From the NCBI RefSeq assembly GCF_002723455.1, contig NZ_PDUS01000002.1:149095-213094 (forward strand): a stretch of 64,000 nt of DNA. Direction: 5' to 3'. Below, in pieces: positions 9,706 to 18,753 of the stretch. The position numbers and the translations under genes were made by a program. Source of the DNA: Pseudoalteromonas sp. 3D05. Its GTDB lineage: Bacteria; Pseudomonadota; Gammaproteobacteria; Enterobacterales; Alteromonadaceae. Each line of letters begins with the position of its first letter. Position 1 is the first letter of the stretch. The notes under the pieces were generated by a model. That model was not told where the DNA came from. It was given only the letters and a program-made list of their open reading frames with translations, and did no database searches.

Positions 9706-10571
9706 TTGAGAGCATTTACTAAATGATCGAGTAATGCTTTTACATTCGTTGCTACAAATTGCCGAGGTGGGTATACACCCCATACCCCCTCGGGTTTTGG
9801 CTGATAATGAGTCAGTATGGGCACTAAACTACCCGCCTCTAGATCTTTCTCAATATAATAGTTAGGTAATTGTACGATACCTAACCCCTTCTTTGCCGCA
9901 TCAGCAAGTGCCCAGCCACTATTACATTGCAGTCGCCCTGCAATTTTAATATGTTTGTCTCGTCCTTGCTCGCATACTCGCCAGTAACTACTGTTACCTA
10001 TTAAGCATTGGTGATTATTTAATTCAGTTACTGTATGTGGCTCACCAAAGGTATTTAAGTAATCCGGCGAGCAACAAATAACAAAATGTCGCGCACTTAA
10101 ACGCCGTGCTTTTAAGCTTGAATCTTTTAGATGACCAAGGCGAATCGCTAAATCAAAACCACCTTCGACTAAATTTTCTTGTTGATTACTCAGGGACATA
10201 ACAACTTCTACATCGGGGTATTGCTGCATAAATGTATGCACTACAGGCATAATGAATGTTTCACCATACATCACCGGGGCAGTTAATTTAACTTTACCCT
10301 TTGGCGTACTTTGCTGCTGTGCCAGTAAAGCGGTTGCATCATCCATAGCATGTTGTAATTGTTTGGTTTGATGTAAAAATGCCTCGCCTTCTTTTGTTAG
10401 TACTACACTACGTGTTGTCCGTGTTAATAGTTGCGAATTAAGCCTATGCTCAAGCTGCGTTACTTGGCGGCTTATATGCGCAACTGATACATTTAAACTA
10501 ACGGCAGCTTTAGTGAAGCTTCCCTCTTCACCCACTGCAATAAATTCATCTATTCCTGCCCAACGATTCAT
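9702..10571 (-). CDS. LysR family transcriptional regulator (next to frmA)
   Basis: A 289-residue LysR-type regulator. The N-terminal winged helix spans about 1-60 (MNRWAGIDEFIAV, SFTKAA, then SVAHISRQVTQLE as recognition helix), and a periplasmic-binding-like effector domain fills the rest. I chose ATG 10571 because MNRWAGIDEF is the usual start of this subgroup; a longer frame to 10616 adds 15 residues without family support. It is divergent from frmA-fghA, an arrangement common for a formaldehyde-responsive regulator, and a LysR-like palindrome sits in the shared promoter region. The effector is not known from sequence. Confidence 0.85.
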   Translation of the reverse strand: MNRWAGIDEFIAVGEEGSFTKAAVSLNVSVAHISRQVTQLEHRLNSQLLTRTTRSVVLTKEGEAFLHQTKQLQHAMDDATALLAQQQSTPKGKVKLTAPVMYGETFIMPVVHTFMQQYPDVEVVMSLSNQQENLVEGGFDLAIRLGHLKDSSLKARRLSARHFVICCSPDYLNTFGEPHTVTELNNHQCLIGNSSYWRVCEQGRDKHIKIAGRLQCNSGWALADAAKKGLGIVQLPNYYIEKDLEAGSLVPILTHYQPKPEGVWGVYPPRQFVATNVKALLDHLVNALN

Positions 10572-10615
10572 TATTACCATACTGTAAAAGTGTTTTATTA
10601 AATTGGAGATTAACA

Positions 10616-10630
10616 TTGTTTGAGAAACAA
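10616..10630. promoter_or_regulatory. Likely LysR operator between lysR and frmA
   Basis: TTGTTT-GAG-AAACAA is a perfect 15-bp palindrome in the 114-base divergent gap, with a further TTGTTT half-site at 10645-10650. It fits the loose T-N11-A type of dyad bound by LysR regulators, and its position lets one site serve both promoters. Binding is inferred from position and symmetry only. Confidence 0.45.
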
Positions 10631-10634
10631 ATAA

Positions 10635-11807
<1,173 letters not shown>

Positions 11808-11820
11808 TAACTTTATCATA

Positions 11821-11850
11821 AGATGCCATGAACTTTAGTTCATGGCATCT
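11821..11850 (+). promoter_or_regulatory. Perfect 13-bp hairpin between frmA and fghA
   Basis: AGATGCCATGAAC (11821-11833), loop TTTA, then the exact reverse complement (11838-11850), starting 14 bases after the frmA stop. There is no following T-run, and the fghA ribosome site GAGG comes right after it. It therefore looks more like an mRNA processing or stabilising element, or a partial terminator that sets the frmA:fghA ratio, than a full terminator. An ATG inside the structure (11828) opens the fghA frame but is an unlikely start. Confidence 0.55.
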
Positions 11851-11863
11851 TAGTGAGGACAAC

Positions 11864-12706
11864 ATGCTAGATAATATATCAACAGCTAAAGTCAGTGGTG
11901 GCTGGCATAAGCAATACAGCCATGACTCAACTAGTACCCATTGCAAAATGCGTTTCGCAGTATTTTTACCTCCCGGTGCTAGTCAAACGAATAAAGTACC
12001 CGTACTTTATTGGTTATCAGGTTTAACCTGTACTGATGAGAACTTTATGCAAAAAGCAGGGGCCTTTAAAAAAGCAGCTGAGCTGGGCATTGCTATTGTA
12101 GCACCTGACACCAGTCCTCGAGGGGATAATGTACCTGATGAAGACAGCTATGATTTTGGTCAGGGTGCAGGGTTTTATGTTAATGCAACACAAGCACCCT
12201 ACAATACTCACTACAACATGTACGATTACATTGTAGAAGAGCTCCCAGCATTAATTGAGCAACACTTCCCTGTATCAGATAAAAAAGCAATCAGTGGCCA
12301 TTCAATGGGTGGACATGGTGCGTTAATGATTGCACTTCGCAATCCTGATCGTTACATCAGTGCATCTGCATTTAGCCCTATAACTAACCCGATTAATTGC
12401 CCTTGGGGCCAGAAAGCATTTAGTCAGTACCTCGGTGATGATAAACGAACATGGGCTAAATATGACACTTGCGAACTAATGAATAACGCAGAATCTGCGC
12501 ATTTTGTGCCTATGCTAATTGATCAAGGTGAAGCAGATAACTTTTTAGTTGAACAACTAAAAATTGAAGCCTTATTTAAAATTGTGAATGAAAAGGACTA
12601 CCCTGCTGAAATCAACATGTACCCAGGGTATGATCACAGTTATTACTTTATTAGTAGCTTTATTGACGAACACCTATTATTTCATCAACAGTTTTTTGAA
12701 CGTTAA
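11864..12706 (+). CDS. fghA: S-formylglutathione hydrolase
   Basis: A 280-residue esterase D family enzyme that hydrolyses S-formylglutathione to formate and glutathione. The nucleophile serine is in GHSMGGHGAL (about 150), the family block YWLSGLTCTDENFMQKAG lies at about 48-65, and the C-terminal GYDHSYYFI supplies the catalytic His. ATG 11864 has GTGAGGAC 6 bases upstream and gives the usual family start MLDNIS; the frame also opens at 11828 inside a hairpin, which I reject. The last 47 bases overlap a convergent lipoprotein gene. Confidence 0.94.
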   Translation: MLDNISTAKVSGGWHKQYSHDSTSTHCKMRFAVFLPPGASQTNKVPVLYWLSGLTCTDENFMQKAGAFKKAAELGIAIVAPDTSPRGDNVPDEDSYDFGQGAGFYVNATQAPYNTHYNMYDYIVEELPALIEQHFPVSDKKAISGHSMGGHGALMIALRNPDRYISASAFSPITNPINCPWGQKAFSQYLGDDKRTWAKYDTCELMNNAESAHFVPMLIDQGEADNFLVEQLKIEALFKIVNEKDYPAEINMYPGYDHSYYFISSFIDEHLLFHQQFFER

Positions 12707-13043
12707 TGTTTTTATCTTCTGTGGGGAGGTTGGGATCAACTTCCTCGCAGACTTTCAGTGACTTAGAGACTTGCTTACACACGAGTTCTGGTTCATTGTG
12801 CTCTATTAGAAGACCAACTAAGTAGCTATCGACTTCAAAGCCTAAATTACTAAACGAAACCGTATCTTCGCCTTTTATTACATGTGAACTTTTTGGAGGT
12901 TTACTTGGGTGAGATAATGCTAAATCCGCATCATAGTTTTCATCTGCTTTACTGTAAATGCTGCTATCAAGAACTACACCAGCAAAAGTACAACCAGATA
13001 GAATGAAACTAATGAATAATATTATATATAATTTGACCATCAC
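12660..13043 (-). CDS. Small hypothetical lipoprotein
   Basis: A 127-residue protein with a short hydrophobic signal ending in FILSGC, a good lipobox, so a mature chain of about 110 residues should be lipid-anchored. The mature part is acidic and polar, with two cysteines (in ELVCKQ and KVCEEV) that could pair. I do not recognise the family. The 3' end overlaps fghA on the opposite strand. A second Met directly after the first makes the start uncertain by one codon. Confidence 0.6.
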   Translation of the reverse strand: MMVKLYIILFISFILSGCTFAGVVLDSSIYSKADENYDADLALSHPSKPPKSSHVIKGEDTVSFSNLGFEVDSYLVGLLIEHNEPELVCKQVSKSLKVCEEVDPNLPTEDKNINVQKTVDEIIGVRQ

Positions 13044-13297
13044 CTATTGTTCCTGTTTTCATACATAAAATCCCAATAGCTAGCATTATATGTGCCCCCT
13101 GAATCATTGTAATCAAAAAAACTGTAATAAACTGTAGTCGCTACATTTAGGTATTTACCCCTGTAAAATATTCATACCCCCTAAAAAACCTCTCATCTAA
13201 ACCAGCTTAAGACATTGAAAATAAAACATATTAATTCTTACTAGTTTGGTTTGATTTTTGCTATTCATAGTTTAAATAATTATTTGGAATCGCTAAG

Positions 13298-13729
13298 ATG
13301 GAATTAGATTTACAGTGGAATGAAATAGTAAAAAATTTAATGCACCTGGGGATTGCTTATATTCTCTCGCTCCCGATGGCATTTGATCGTGAAAGCTCCA
13401 ACCATGGCGCGGGGCTGAGGACATTCCCATTAGTCGCTGTAGCATCTTGTGGTTATGCATTAGTGGGAATGTCTGTGCTGACATCATCTGAAGCTGAATC
13501 AAAGGTGTTAGAAGGCATTATTACCGGAATTGGCTTTATTGGGGGTGGCGCAATCTTAAAAAATAAAAGTTCAATTTATGGTACAGCTACGGCAGCAAGT
13601 ATATGGAATATGGGTTTGATAGGTATTGCAGTTGCATTTAGCCGTTATGAAATTGCAATTTTAATGGCCATAATAAACTTTGTCACTTTACGCTATGTTA
13701 AACGTCTAAAACCATCAGGCAATAATTAA
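13298..13729 (+). CDS. MgtC/SapB family membrane protein
   Basis: A 143-residue inner-membrane protein with about four helices. It carries the MgtC-family signature: AFDRES near the first helix, HGAGLRTFPLVAV (about 36-48), then ITGIGFIGGGAI (about 74-85) and GTATAASIW. It lacks the C-terminal cytoplasmic domain of Salmonella MgtC and resembles the short SapB type. MgtC proteins are linked to Mg2+ limitation and membrane-potential control, but the role of short forms is unsettled. It is transcribed alone, convergent to ybiT, with a shared terminator. A second MgtC-type gene lies at 24561. Confidence 0.85.
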   Translation: MELDLQWNEIVKNLMHLGIAYILSLPMAFDRESSNHGAGLRTFPLVAVASCGYALVGMSVLTSSEAESKVLEGIITGIGFIGGGAILKNKSSIYGTATAASIWNMGLIGIAVAFSRYEIAILMAIINFVTLRYVKRLKPSGNN

Positions 13730-13752
13730 AGAACTGGCTGACGCCAGTTCTT
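13729..13752. terminator. Bidirectional terminator between mgtC-like gene and ybiT
   Basis: AAGAACTGGC and its exact complement GCCAGTTCTT enclose the loop TGAC, in the 32-base gap between two convergent genes. The 10-bp stem has A/T flanks on both sides. Confidence 0.75.
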
Positions 13753-13761
13753 ATGCTCAGG

Positions 13762-15360
13762 CTAGTTTACAGCTTCAGCTTGACTGGCCATAAACTCATT
13801 AAAGGTTCCGTGAAAATTAACTACTTTTTTATCACGAATATCGATAATACGCGTCGCCAATGATGACACAAACTCACGGTCATGACTGACAAAAATGAGC
13901 GTGCCTTCAAAATCTTTTAATGCATTATTTAGCGCTTCAATGGCTTCCATATCCATATGGTTAGTAGGTTCATCCATAACCAGTACATTGACATCTTGCA
14001 TCATTAACTTACCAAACAATAAACGGTTCTTCTCACCACCTGAGCAATTTTTAGCTTTTTTGTTTGCATCATCTGCGGTAAATAACAAACGCCCTAGCAT
14101 TCCTCGTACCATCAAATCATTGTGCTTTGCTGTACGCCATTGTGACATCCAATCAAACAAGGTTAAGTCATTGTCAAAGTCCTTGCTGCTATCTTGTGGG
14201 CAGTAGCCTACTGATGCATTTTCAGACCATTTAATAACACCATGATTTGGCTCAAGTTGATTGACTAAACAGCGGATAAACGTTGATTTCCCCACCCCGT
14301 TTTCACCAATGATAGCCAATTTAGAGCCAGCTTCTAAAATAAGCTCCCCTCCTTCAAACAATACGGCACCATCAAACCCATGACCAAAGTTCTCAAGAAT
14401 TAATGCTTGGCGATGCATTCTTTTGCCTTCATCAAAATATAATGAAGGAGCCATACGGCTAGACGATTTAACTTCGTCCAAGCTAATTTTATCCATGCGT
14501 TTAGCCCGTGAACTTGCCTGTTTTGCTTTTGAGGCATTTGCACCAAAGCGATTCACGAAATCTTGTAACTCATCAATCTCTGATTGTTTTTTTGCATTTC
14601 CAGCAAGTAATTGTTCACGAATAAGTGATGAAGCTTCAATGTATTTCTCATAGTTACCTGGATAGATTCGAAGCTCACCATAATCAATGTCAGCCATATG
14701 CGTACATACCGCGTTAAGAAAATAGCGGTCATGCGAAATGATAATCATGGTGCACTTACGTTGATTAAGTTCATGCTCTAGCCAATTAATCGTGTGAATG
14801 TCCAAGTTATTGGTTGGTTCGTCCAATAGGAGAATATCTGGGTTGGCAAATAATGCCTGTGCAAGAAGAACACGTAACTTCCAACCTGGTGCAACTTGTG
14901 ACATCAAACCAAAGTGAAATTCTTCTTCAATACCCGCTTTTAACAAAATATCGCCAGCACGGCTTTCTGCACTGTAACCATCCATTTCTGCAAAAATACT
15001 CTCAAGTTCAGCAACTTTCATCCCTTCTGCTTCACTCATTTCTGGCAATGAATAGATACGATCACGCTCTTGCTTAATTTCCCAAAGAGCAACATCACCC
15101 ATGATCACTGTATCAACGACAGAGAATTGCTCAAAAGCAAATTGATCTTGGCTTAAGTTACCTACTTTTAAACCTGGGGTGATTGAAACATTCCCCGATG
15201 TAGGTGTTAGCGCACCGCTAAGGATTTTCATAAACGTTGATTTACCGCAGCCGTTAGCCCCTATTAGGCCATAACGATTTCCGTTACCAAATTTAGCAGA
15301 AATGTTTTCAAATAAAGGTTCTGCACCAAACTGCATGGTGATGTTAGCGGTAGAGATCAA
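13762..15360 (-). CDS. ybiT: ABC-F family ATPase YbiT
   Basis: A 532-residue soluble ABC-F protein with two ATPase domains and no membrane segments. Walker A motifs are GANGCGKST (about 34) and GENGVGKST (about 352); signatures are MSQVAPGW (divergent, first domain) and CSGGEKNR (second domain); Walker B are [11 protein letters not shown] and [11 protein letters not shown]. The linker (about 235-315) is the basic helical arm of ABC-F factors that enter the ribosomal E site. ABC-F proteins help stalled or antibiotic-bound ribosomes; the specific role of YbiT is less clear. It is distinct from the second ABC-F protein, Uup, at 43842. Confidence 0.9.
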   Translation of the reverse strand: MISTANITMQFGAEPLFENISAKFGNGNRYGLIGANGCGKSTFMKILSGALTPTSGNVSITPGLKVGNLSQDQFAFEQFSVVDTVIMGDVALWEIKQERDRIYSLPEMSEAEGMKVAELESIFAEMDGYSAESRAGDILLKAGIEEEFHFGLMSQVAPGWKLRVLLAQALFANPDILLLDEPTNNLDIHTINWLEHELNQRKCTMIIISHDRYFLNAVCTHMADIDYGELRIYPGNYEKYIEASSLIREQLLAGNAKKQSEIDELQDFVNRFGANASKAKQASSRAKRMDKISLDEVKSSSRMAPSLYFDEGKRMHRQALILENFGHGFDGAVLFEGGELILEAGSKLAIIGENGVGKSTFIRCLVNQLEPNHGVIKWSENASVGYCPQDSSKDFDNDLTLFDWMSQWRTAKHNDLMVRGMLGRLLFTADDANKKAKNCSGGEKNRLLFGKLMMQDVNVLVMDEPTNHMDMEAIEALNNALKDFEGTLIFVSHDREFVSSLATRIIDIRDKKVVNFHGTFNEFMASQAEAVN

Positions 15361-15589
15361 GATGAATTCCTAAGCAATTAAGAGCACGCAAACTCATCGG
15401 CAAGTGAAGAGTAATACAAGCAATATACAATATATAAAGAGGGCGCGAATTATACAGCTGTGGTGAGTAACAGTCGAGCTTTGTCGTAGTTAGTTAAGCA
15501 TTTAAGATTTAAAATCACTTTGTGCTAAACCCGAACAGATAAGTACTATTGGCAATAACAGTTATTAAAACTGCTGTGGGTGAAGAAAC

Positions 15590-15795
15590 TAATTAACCTG
15601 AACTCAGGTTAAGAGATGTACTAATGTATTGATATTAAATCACAAATATATTTATTAGTCTCCAGCCGGAGACTTTTAGCGATAACAAGGCGAATTCACG
15701 CGTCAATAGCTAGCCTATTGCAAGTAAATTCAACGCAGTTAGCGTTGAAAGTAGCCGCTGGAGATAGATTTATTATCCAGAGTTCAGGTTAATTA
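15590..15795. repeat. MITE-like element with 16-bp terminal inverted repeats
   Basis: TAATTAACCTGAACTC (15590-15605) is repeated exactly in inverted orientation at 15780-15795, enclosing 206 bp without a gene. The left end contains the palindrome TTAACCTGA-AC-TCAGGTTAA. Inside are two perfect hairpins: GTCTCC-AGCC-GGAGAC (about 15658-15673) and TTCAACGC-AGTTA-GCGTTGAA (15729-15749). If the ends are taken as AACCTGAACTC and its complement, both are flanked by AATT, a possible 4-bp target duplication. This is what a non-autonomous transposon-derived repeat looks like. I found only one copy in the window. Confidence 0.55.
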
Positions 15796-15804
15796 AATAC
15801 AAAT

Positions 15805-15837
15805 AAAAAAGCGAAGGTTAACCACCTTCGCTTTTTT
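15805..15837 (-). terminator. Terminator of the second SulP gene
   Basis: A 14-bp stem with core GCGAAGGT / ACCTTCGC and a TAACC loop is flanked by A-run and T-run on either side, so it can work on both strands. It lies 16 bases past the stop of the minus-strand SulP gene. Confidence 0.85.
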
Positions 15838-15853
15838 AGGATAAATACTTAAG

Positions 15854-17410
15854 TTAAGCTAATTTATCAGATGCAACTTTATACGTTGGATCTTCGATTA
15901 CATTCACTTCAACTAAATCACGCGCTTTATGTAATAGCTGCGTACAATCTTTACTTAAGTGACGTAAATGCAGTTGTTTACCCGCCTTTGTATATTTATC
16001 TGCAAGTGTGTCGATTGCTTCTATAGCACTGTGATCAGCTACGCGGCTGTATTTAAATTCGATAATGACGTCTTTTGGATCATTTTTTACATCAAATAAT
16101 TCTGCAAAACCTTTAACTGAGCCAAAGAATAATGGACCATGCAATTCATACACTTTAGCACCGGCTTCATCAATATAGTTTGTAGTATAAATCTGTTTAG
16201 CGTGTTGCCATGCAAATACCAGAGCAGATACGATAACACCAACACAAACTGCGATTGCAAGATCTGTAATTACAGTAACACCGGATACTAATACAATTAC
16301 AAATGCATCAGACTTTGGTACGCGTTTCATCATTTTAAATGAGGCCCATTCAAATGTACCTAACACCACCATAAACATCACACCAACAAGCGCAGCAAGT
16401 GGAATCATTTCAATCAAGCCAGCGGCAAAGATAATAAAACCAAGCAGCATAAGCGCAGCGGTAATACCTGATAGGCGAGAACGACCACCTGAATTAATAT
16501 TGATCATAGATTGACCAATCATTGCACAGCCACCCATTGCACCAAAGAAGCCACACGTTACATTTGCAGCACCTTGGCCAATACACTCTTTGTTTGAATG
16601 GCCACGTGTTTCAGTAATTTCATCAATTAAGCTTAGTGTTAACAATGATTCAATCAAACCTATCGCAGCCAGAATTAAGGCATATGGAAAGATAATCTGG
16701 AAAGTTTCAAGAGTAAACGGCACCATAGGAACATGAAACTCTGGTAATCCACCAGCAATGGTAGCCGCACTATCACCGGTCATATCTTTTAGAAAATCAA
16801 GTACTGTACGTGCTTCTAAATCTAATCCAATGACAATTAGCGTCACAGTAACAATAGCAACCAAGGTAGAAGGCACAGCGGTGGTTAACTTTGGTAAAAA
16901 ATGAATTATGGCCATAGTCAATGCAACTAAGCCAAGCATAATCATCATTGGCTCACCTGTCATCCATTGCATTGTGCCGTCTTCACCAGGTGACTTAAAC
17001 TGACCAAGTTGTGCGAGAAAGATTACTATGGCTAACCCGTTTACAAAGCCTAGCATAACGGGGTGCGGTACCATTCGTATAAATTTACCAAGCTTGAAAA
17101 CCCCTGCCAATATCTGCAGTATTCCCATCAACAATACTGTTGCAAACAGGTATTCAACACCGTGGTCAAGTACTAAACTTACCATTACAACAGCAAGTGC
17201 ACCTGTTGCGCCTGAGATCATGCCAGGGCGACCACCAAATATAGCGGTGATCAAGCCAACAATAAATGCTGCATATAAACCAACTAAAGGCTCTACGTTT
17301 GCAACAAAAGCAAAGGCAACAGCTTCAGGTACGAGGGCAAGCGCTACCGTCAAACCTGATAATATATCGTTTTTAGCAGAGCTTGGGGCTTTGCTGAGTA
17401 AGTTAAACAT
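15854..17410 (-). CDS. SulP family anion transporter
   Basis: A 518-residue SulP transporter: a membrane core (about 15-400) with [13 protein letters not shown] and [12 protein letters not shown] in the N-terminal half, a Gly-rich [17 protein letters not shown] segment, and a short C-terminal STAS domain (about 415-515). The substrate may be sulfate, bicarbonate or another anion; sequence alone does not decide. ATG 17410 has TGAGGAA upstream, which favours it over in-frame ATGs at 17422 and 17437. A good promoter and an upstream palindrome are listed separately, and a strong terminator follows. An Lrp-type regulator gene lies directly upstream in the same direction. Confidence 0.87.
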   Translation of the reverse strand: MFNLLSKAPSSAKNDILSGLTVALALVPEAVAFAFVANVEPLVGLYAAFIVGLITAIFGGRPGMISGATGALAVVMVSLVLDHGVEYLFATVLLMGILQILAGVFKLGKFIRMVPHPVMLGFVNGLAIVIFLAQLGQFKSPGEDGTMQWMTGEPMMIMLGLVALTMAIIHFLPKLTTAVPSTLVAIVTVTLIVIGLDLEARTVLDFLKDMTGDSAATIAGGLPEFHVPMVPFTLETFQIIFPYALILAAIGLIESLLTLSLIDEITETRGHSNKECIGQGAANVTCGFFGAMGGCAMIGQSMININSGGRSRLSGITAALMLLGFIIFAAGLIEMIPLAALVGVMFMVVLGTFEWASFKMMKRVPKSDAFVIVLVSGVTVITDLAIAVCVGVIVSALVFAWQHAKQIYTTNYIDEAGAKVYELHGPLFFGSVKGFAELFDVKNDPKDVIIEFKYSRVADHSAIEAIDTLADKYTKAGKQLHLRHLSKDCTQLLHKARDLVEVNVIEDPTYKVASDKLA

Positions 17411-17449
17411 TGAGTTCCTCATGGATGTAGGGATCAAAAAAAGCGCTGA

Positions 17450-17478
17450 ATTCTATCAAATTAAGCAAAAGTTAACAA
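17450..17478 (-). promoter_or_regulatory. Sigma-70 type promoter of the second SulP gene
   Basis: Read on the minus strand: -35 TTGTTA (17473-17478), a 17-base spacer and -10 TAGAAT (17450-17455), about 40 bases upstream of the ATG at 17410. Four of six and five of six consensus positions match. Confidence 0.6.
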
Positions 17479-17488
17479 TTGGTTATTC

Positions 17489-17517
17489 TAAATGCACTAT
17501 TGAGTATAGTGCATTTA
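17489..17517. promoter_or_regulatory. 12-bp perfect palindrome just upstream of the SulP promoter
   Basis: TAAATGCACTAT and its complement enclose TGAGT. It lies 10 bases upstream of the -35 box of the SulP promoter and 47 bases past the stop of the Lrp-type gene. With no T-run it is a poor terminator, and the spacing suits an activator site or a weak read-through hairpin. The neighbouring Lrp-type regulator is an obvious candidate binder. Confidence 0.45.
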
Positions 17518-17563
17518 ATGGGTTTGCAGCGAAACCCTAAATCAAATTTTGGAGGGAGTTAAC

Positions 17564-18022
17564 TCACAAAGGTAATGAGGTGCTACGTTTAACGCATGTC
17601 ATCGTTACGTTTGAATGAACTTCTTGAACAAACTCTAAGTTCAACAGGTTGTCACGAACAAACTGCTCATAACCTTCAATGCCTTTTGAGATAATACGTA
17701 ACATAAAGTCCATAGTGCCCGCCATACTGTAGCACTCTGTAACTTCATCATAACTTAGTATTAAGCGCTCAAACTCAGCAAGGTTAGTTCTTCCGTGGTT
17801 TGAAAGACGCACATGCGCGTAAACGAGCATATCAAAACCCAGTTTTTTCTCATCGAGTAAAGCGACTTTCCCCTTAATGTAGCCATCTTGTTCTAGTTTG
17901 GCTATTCTGCGCCAGCAAGGCGATTGCGAAAGTCCTACTTTGTCTGCGATATCTGCAGTTGAAAGGCTTGCGTCTTGTTGTAATAGTGCCAAAATTTGGC
18001 GGTCAACTTGATTTAGAGACAT
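17564..18022 (-). CDS. Lrp/AsnC family transcriptional regulator
   Basis: A 152-residue regulator with an N-terminal helix-turn-helix (about 5-50; VDRQILALLQQDASLSTADIA cut short here, recognition helix in GLSQSPCWRRIAKLE) and a C-terminal RAM/ACT-like ligand domain (about 65-145). It belongs to the feast/famine group that senses amino acids. It is followed in the same direction by a SulP transporter after a 153-base gap with its own promoter, so control of that gene is possible. The ligand is not predictable. Confidence 0.88.
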   Translation of the reverse strand: MSLNQVDRQILALLQQDASLSTADIADKVGLSQSPCWRRIAKLEQDGYIKGKVALLDEKKLGFDMLVYAHVRLSNHGRTNLAEFERLILSYDEVTECYSMAGTMDFMLRIISKGIEGYEQFVRDNLLNLEFVQEVHSNVTMTCVKRSTSLPL

Positions 18023-18111
18023 TTTATTTCTTTATTTTTTTACTAAATTGTTTAAATTATACATCGCTTTTATAGCTGCGTCTTGTGTTTTTATGCATCT
18101 TTTATGCGTGT

Positions 18112-18753
18112 TTAGCCAAACTTACCGCTAATAAATGGATTCGATATGCGTTCTTGAGCTACTTTAGTGTCTGGTCCGTGCCCAGATAAAATTAGTGTTT
18201 CATCTGGTAAAGTTAATACTTGGCTTTTAATAGAATCAATTAATTGTGCAGCATCACCTTTAGGAAAGTCTGTGCGCCCTACAGAGCCTTTAAAAATAAC
18301 ATCCCCGACCAATACTAATTGGTGTGTTTGTTCATAAAAAATAATATGGCCGGGAGTATGGCCTGGGCAATGACGGACAGCAAAATTCAAATTACCGACT
18401 TTGCACACTTCCCCATGCTTAAGCCACACATCCGGATAAAAGGGCTTAATAACCTGTAAACCAAACATTTGAGCCTGCATAGGTAATGCATCAAACCAAA
18501 AACGTTCATCTTCATGGGGACCTATAATATTTACCTCAAAGTGCTGTGCTAATTGTTTTGCAGCACCCACATGATCAAGATGACCATGCGTTAGTAATAC
18601 ACTTTTTAATTCTATATTATGGCTTTGTATTTCTACGATTAATTTATCTACATCTCCACCTGGATCAACTATCGCAGCGTGGCGTGTTGCCTGGCAGATT
18701 ACAATACGGCAATTTTGAGAAAATGCAGTAACGGGTAAAGTAATGATATCCAT
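18112..18753 (-). CDS. Metallo-beta-lactamase fold hydrolase, YcbL-type (glyoxalase II-like)
   Basis: A 213-residue cytoplasmic MBL-fold enzyme. The metal motif THGHLDHVG (about 55-63) binds two metals, further ligands are in CPGHTPGH (about 133-140) and GDVIFKGSVGRTDFP (about 153), and LSGHGPDT supplies the last His. The length and GRTDFP motif fit the YcbL subgroup of type II glyoxalases, which hydrolyse S-lactoylglutathione. Its ATG overlaps the end of the M14 peptidase gene, so the two are co-transcribed although the link is not obvious. Confidence 0.82.
   Translation of the reverse strand: MDIITLPVTAFSQNCRIVICQATRHAAIVDPGGDVDKLIVEIQSHNIELKSVLLTHGHLDHVGAAKQLAQHFEVNIIGPHEDERFWFDALPMQAQMFGLQVIKPFYPDVWLKHGEVCKVGNLNFAVRHCPGHTPGHIIFYEQTHQLVLVGDVIFKGSVGRTDFPKGDAAQLIDSIKSQVLTLPDETLILSGHGPDTKVAQERISNPFISGKFG

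Larger units (their letters stand above)
15361..15853. other. Longest gene-free stretch: MITE-like repeat plus terminator
   Basis: The 493 bases between ybiT and the second SulP gene hold no convincing open frame. They contain AT-rich upstream DNA of ybiT (15361-15589), an inverted-repeat-bounded element (15590-15795) and the SulP terminator (15805-15837). I see no tRNA-like cloverleaf. Confidence 0.7.

Noticed and set aside
17028-17540. A 170-codon open frame opposite the start of the second SulP gene
   Set aside because: It covers the SulP coding strand and promoter, and its composition mirrors the membrane-protein codons on the other strand.
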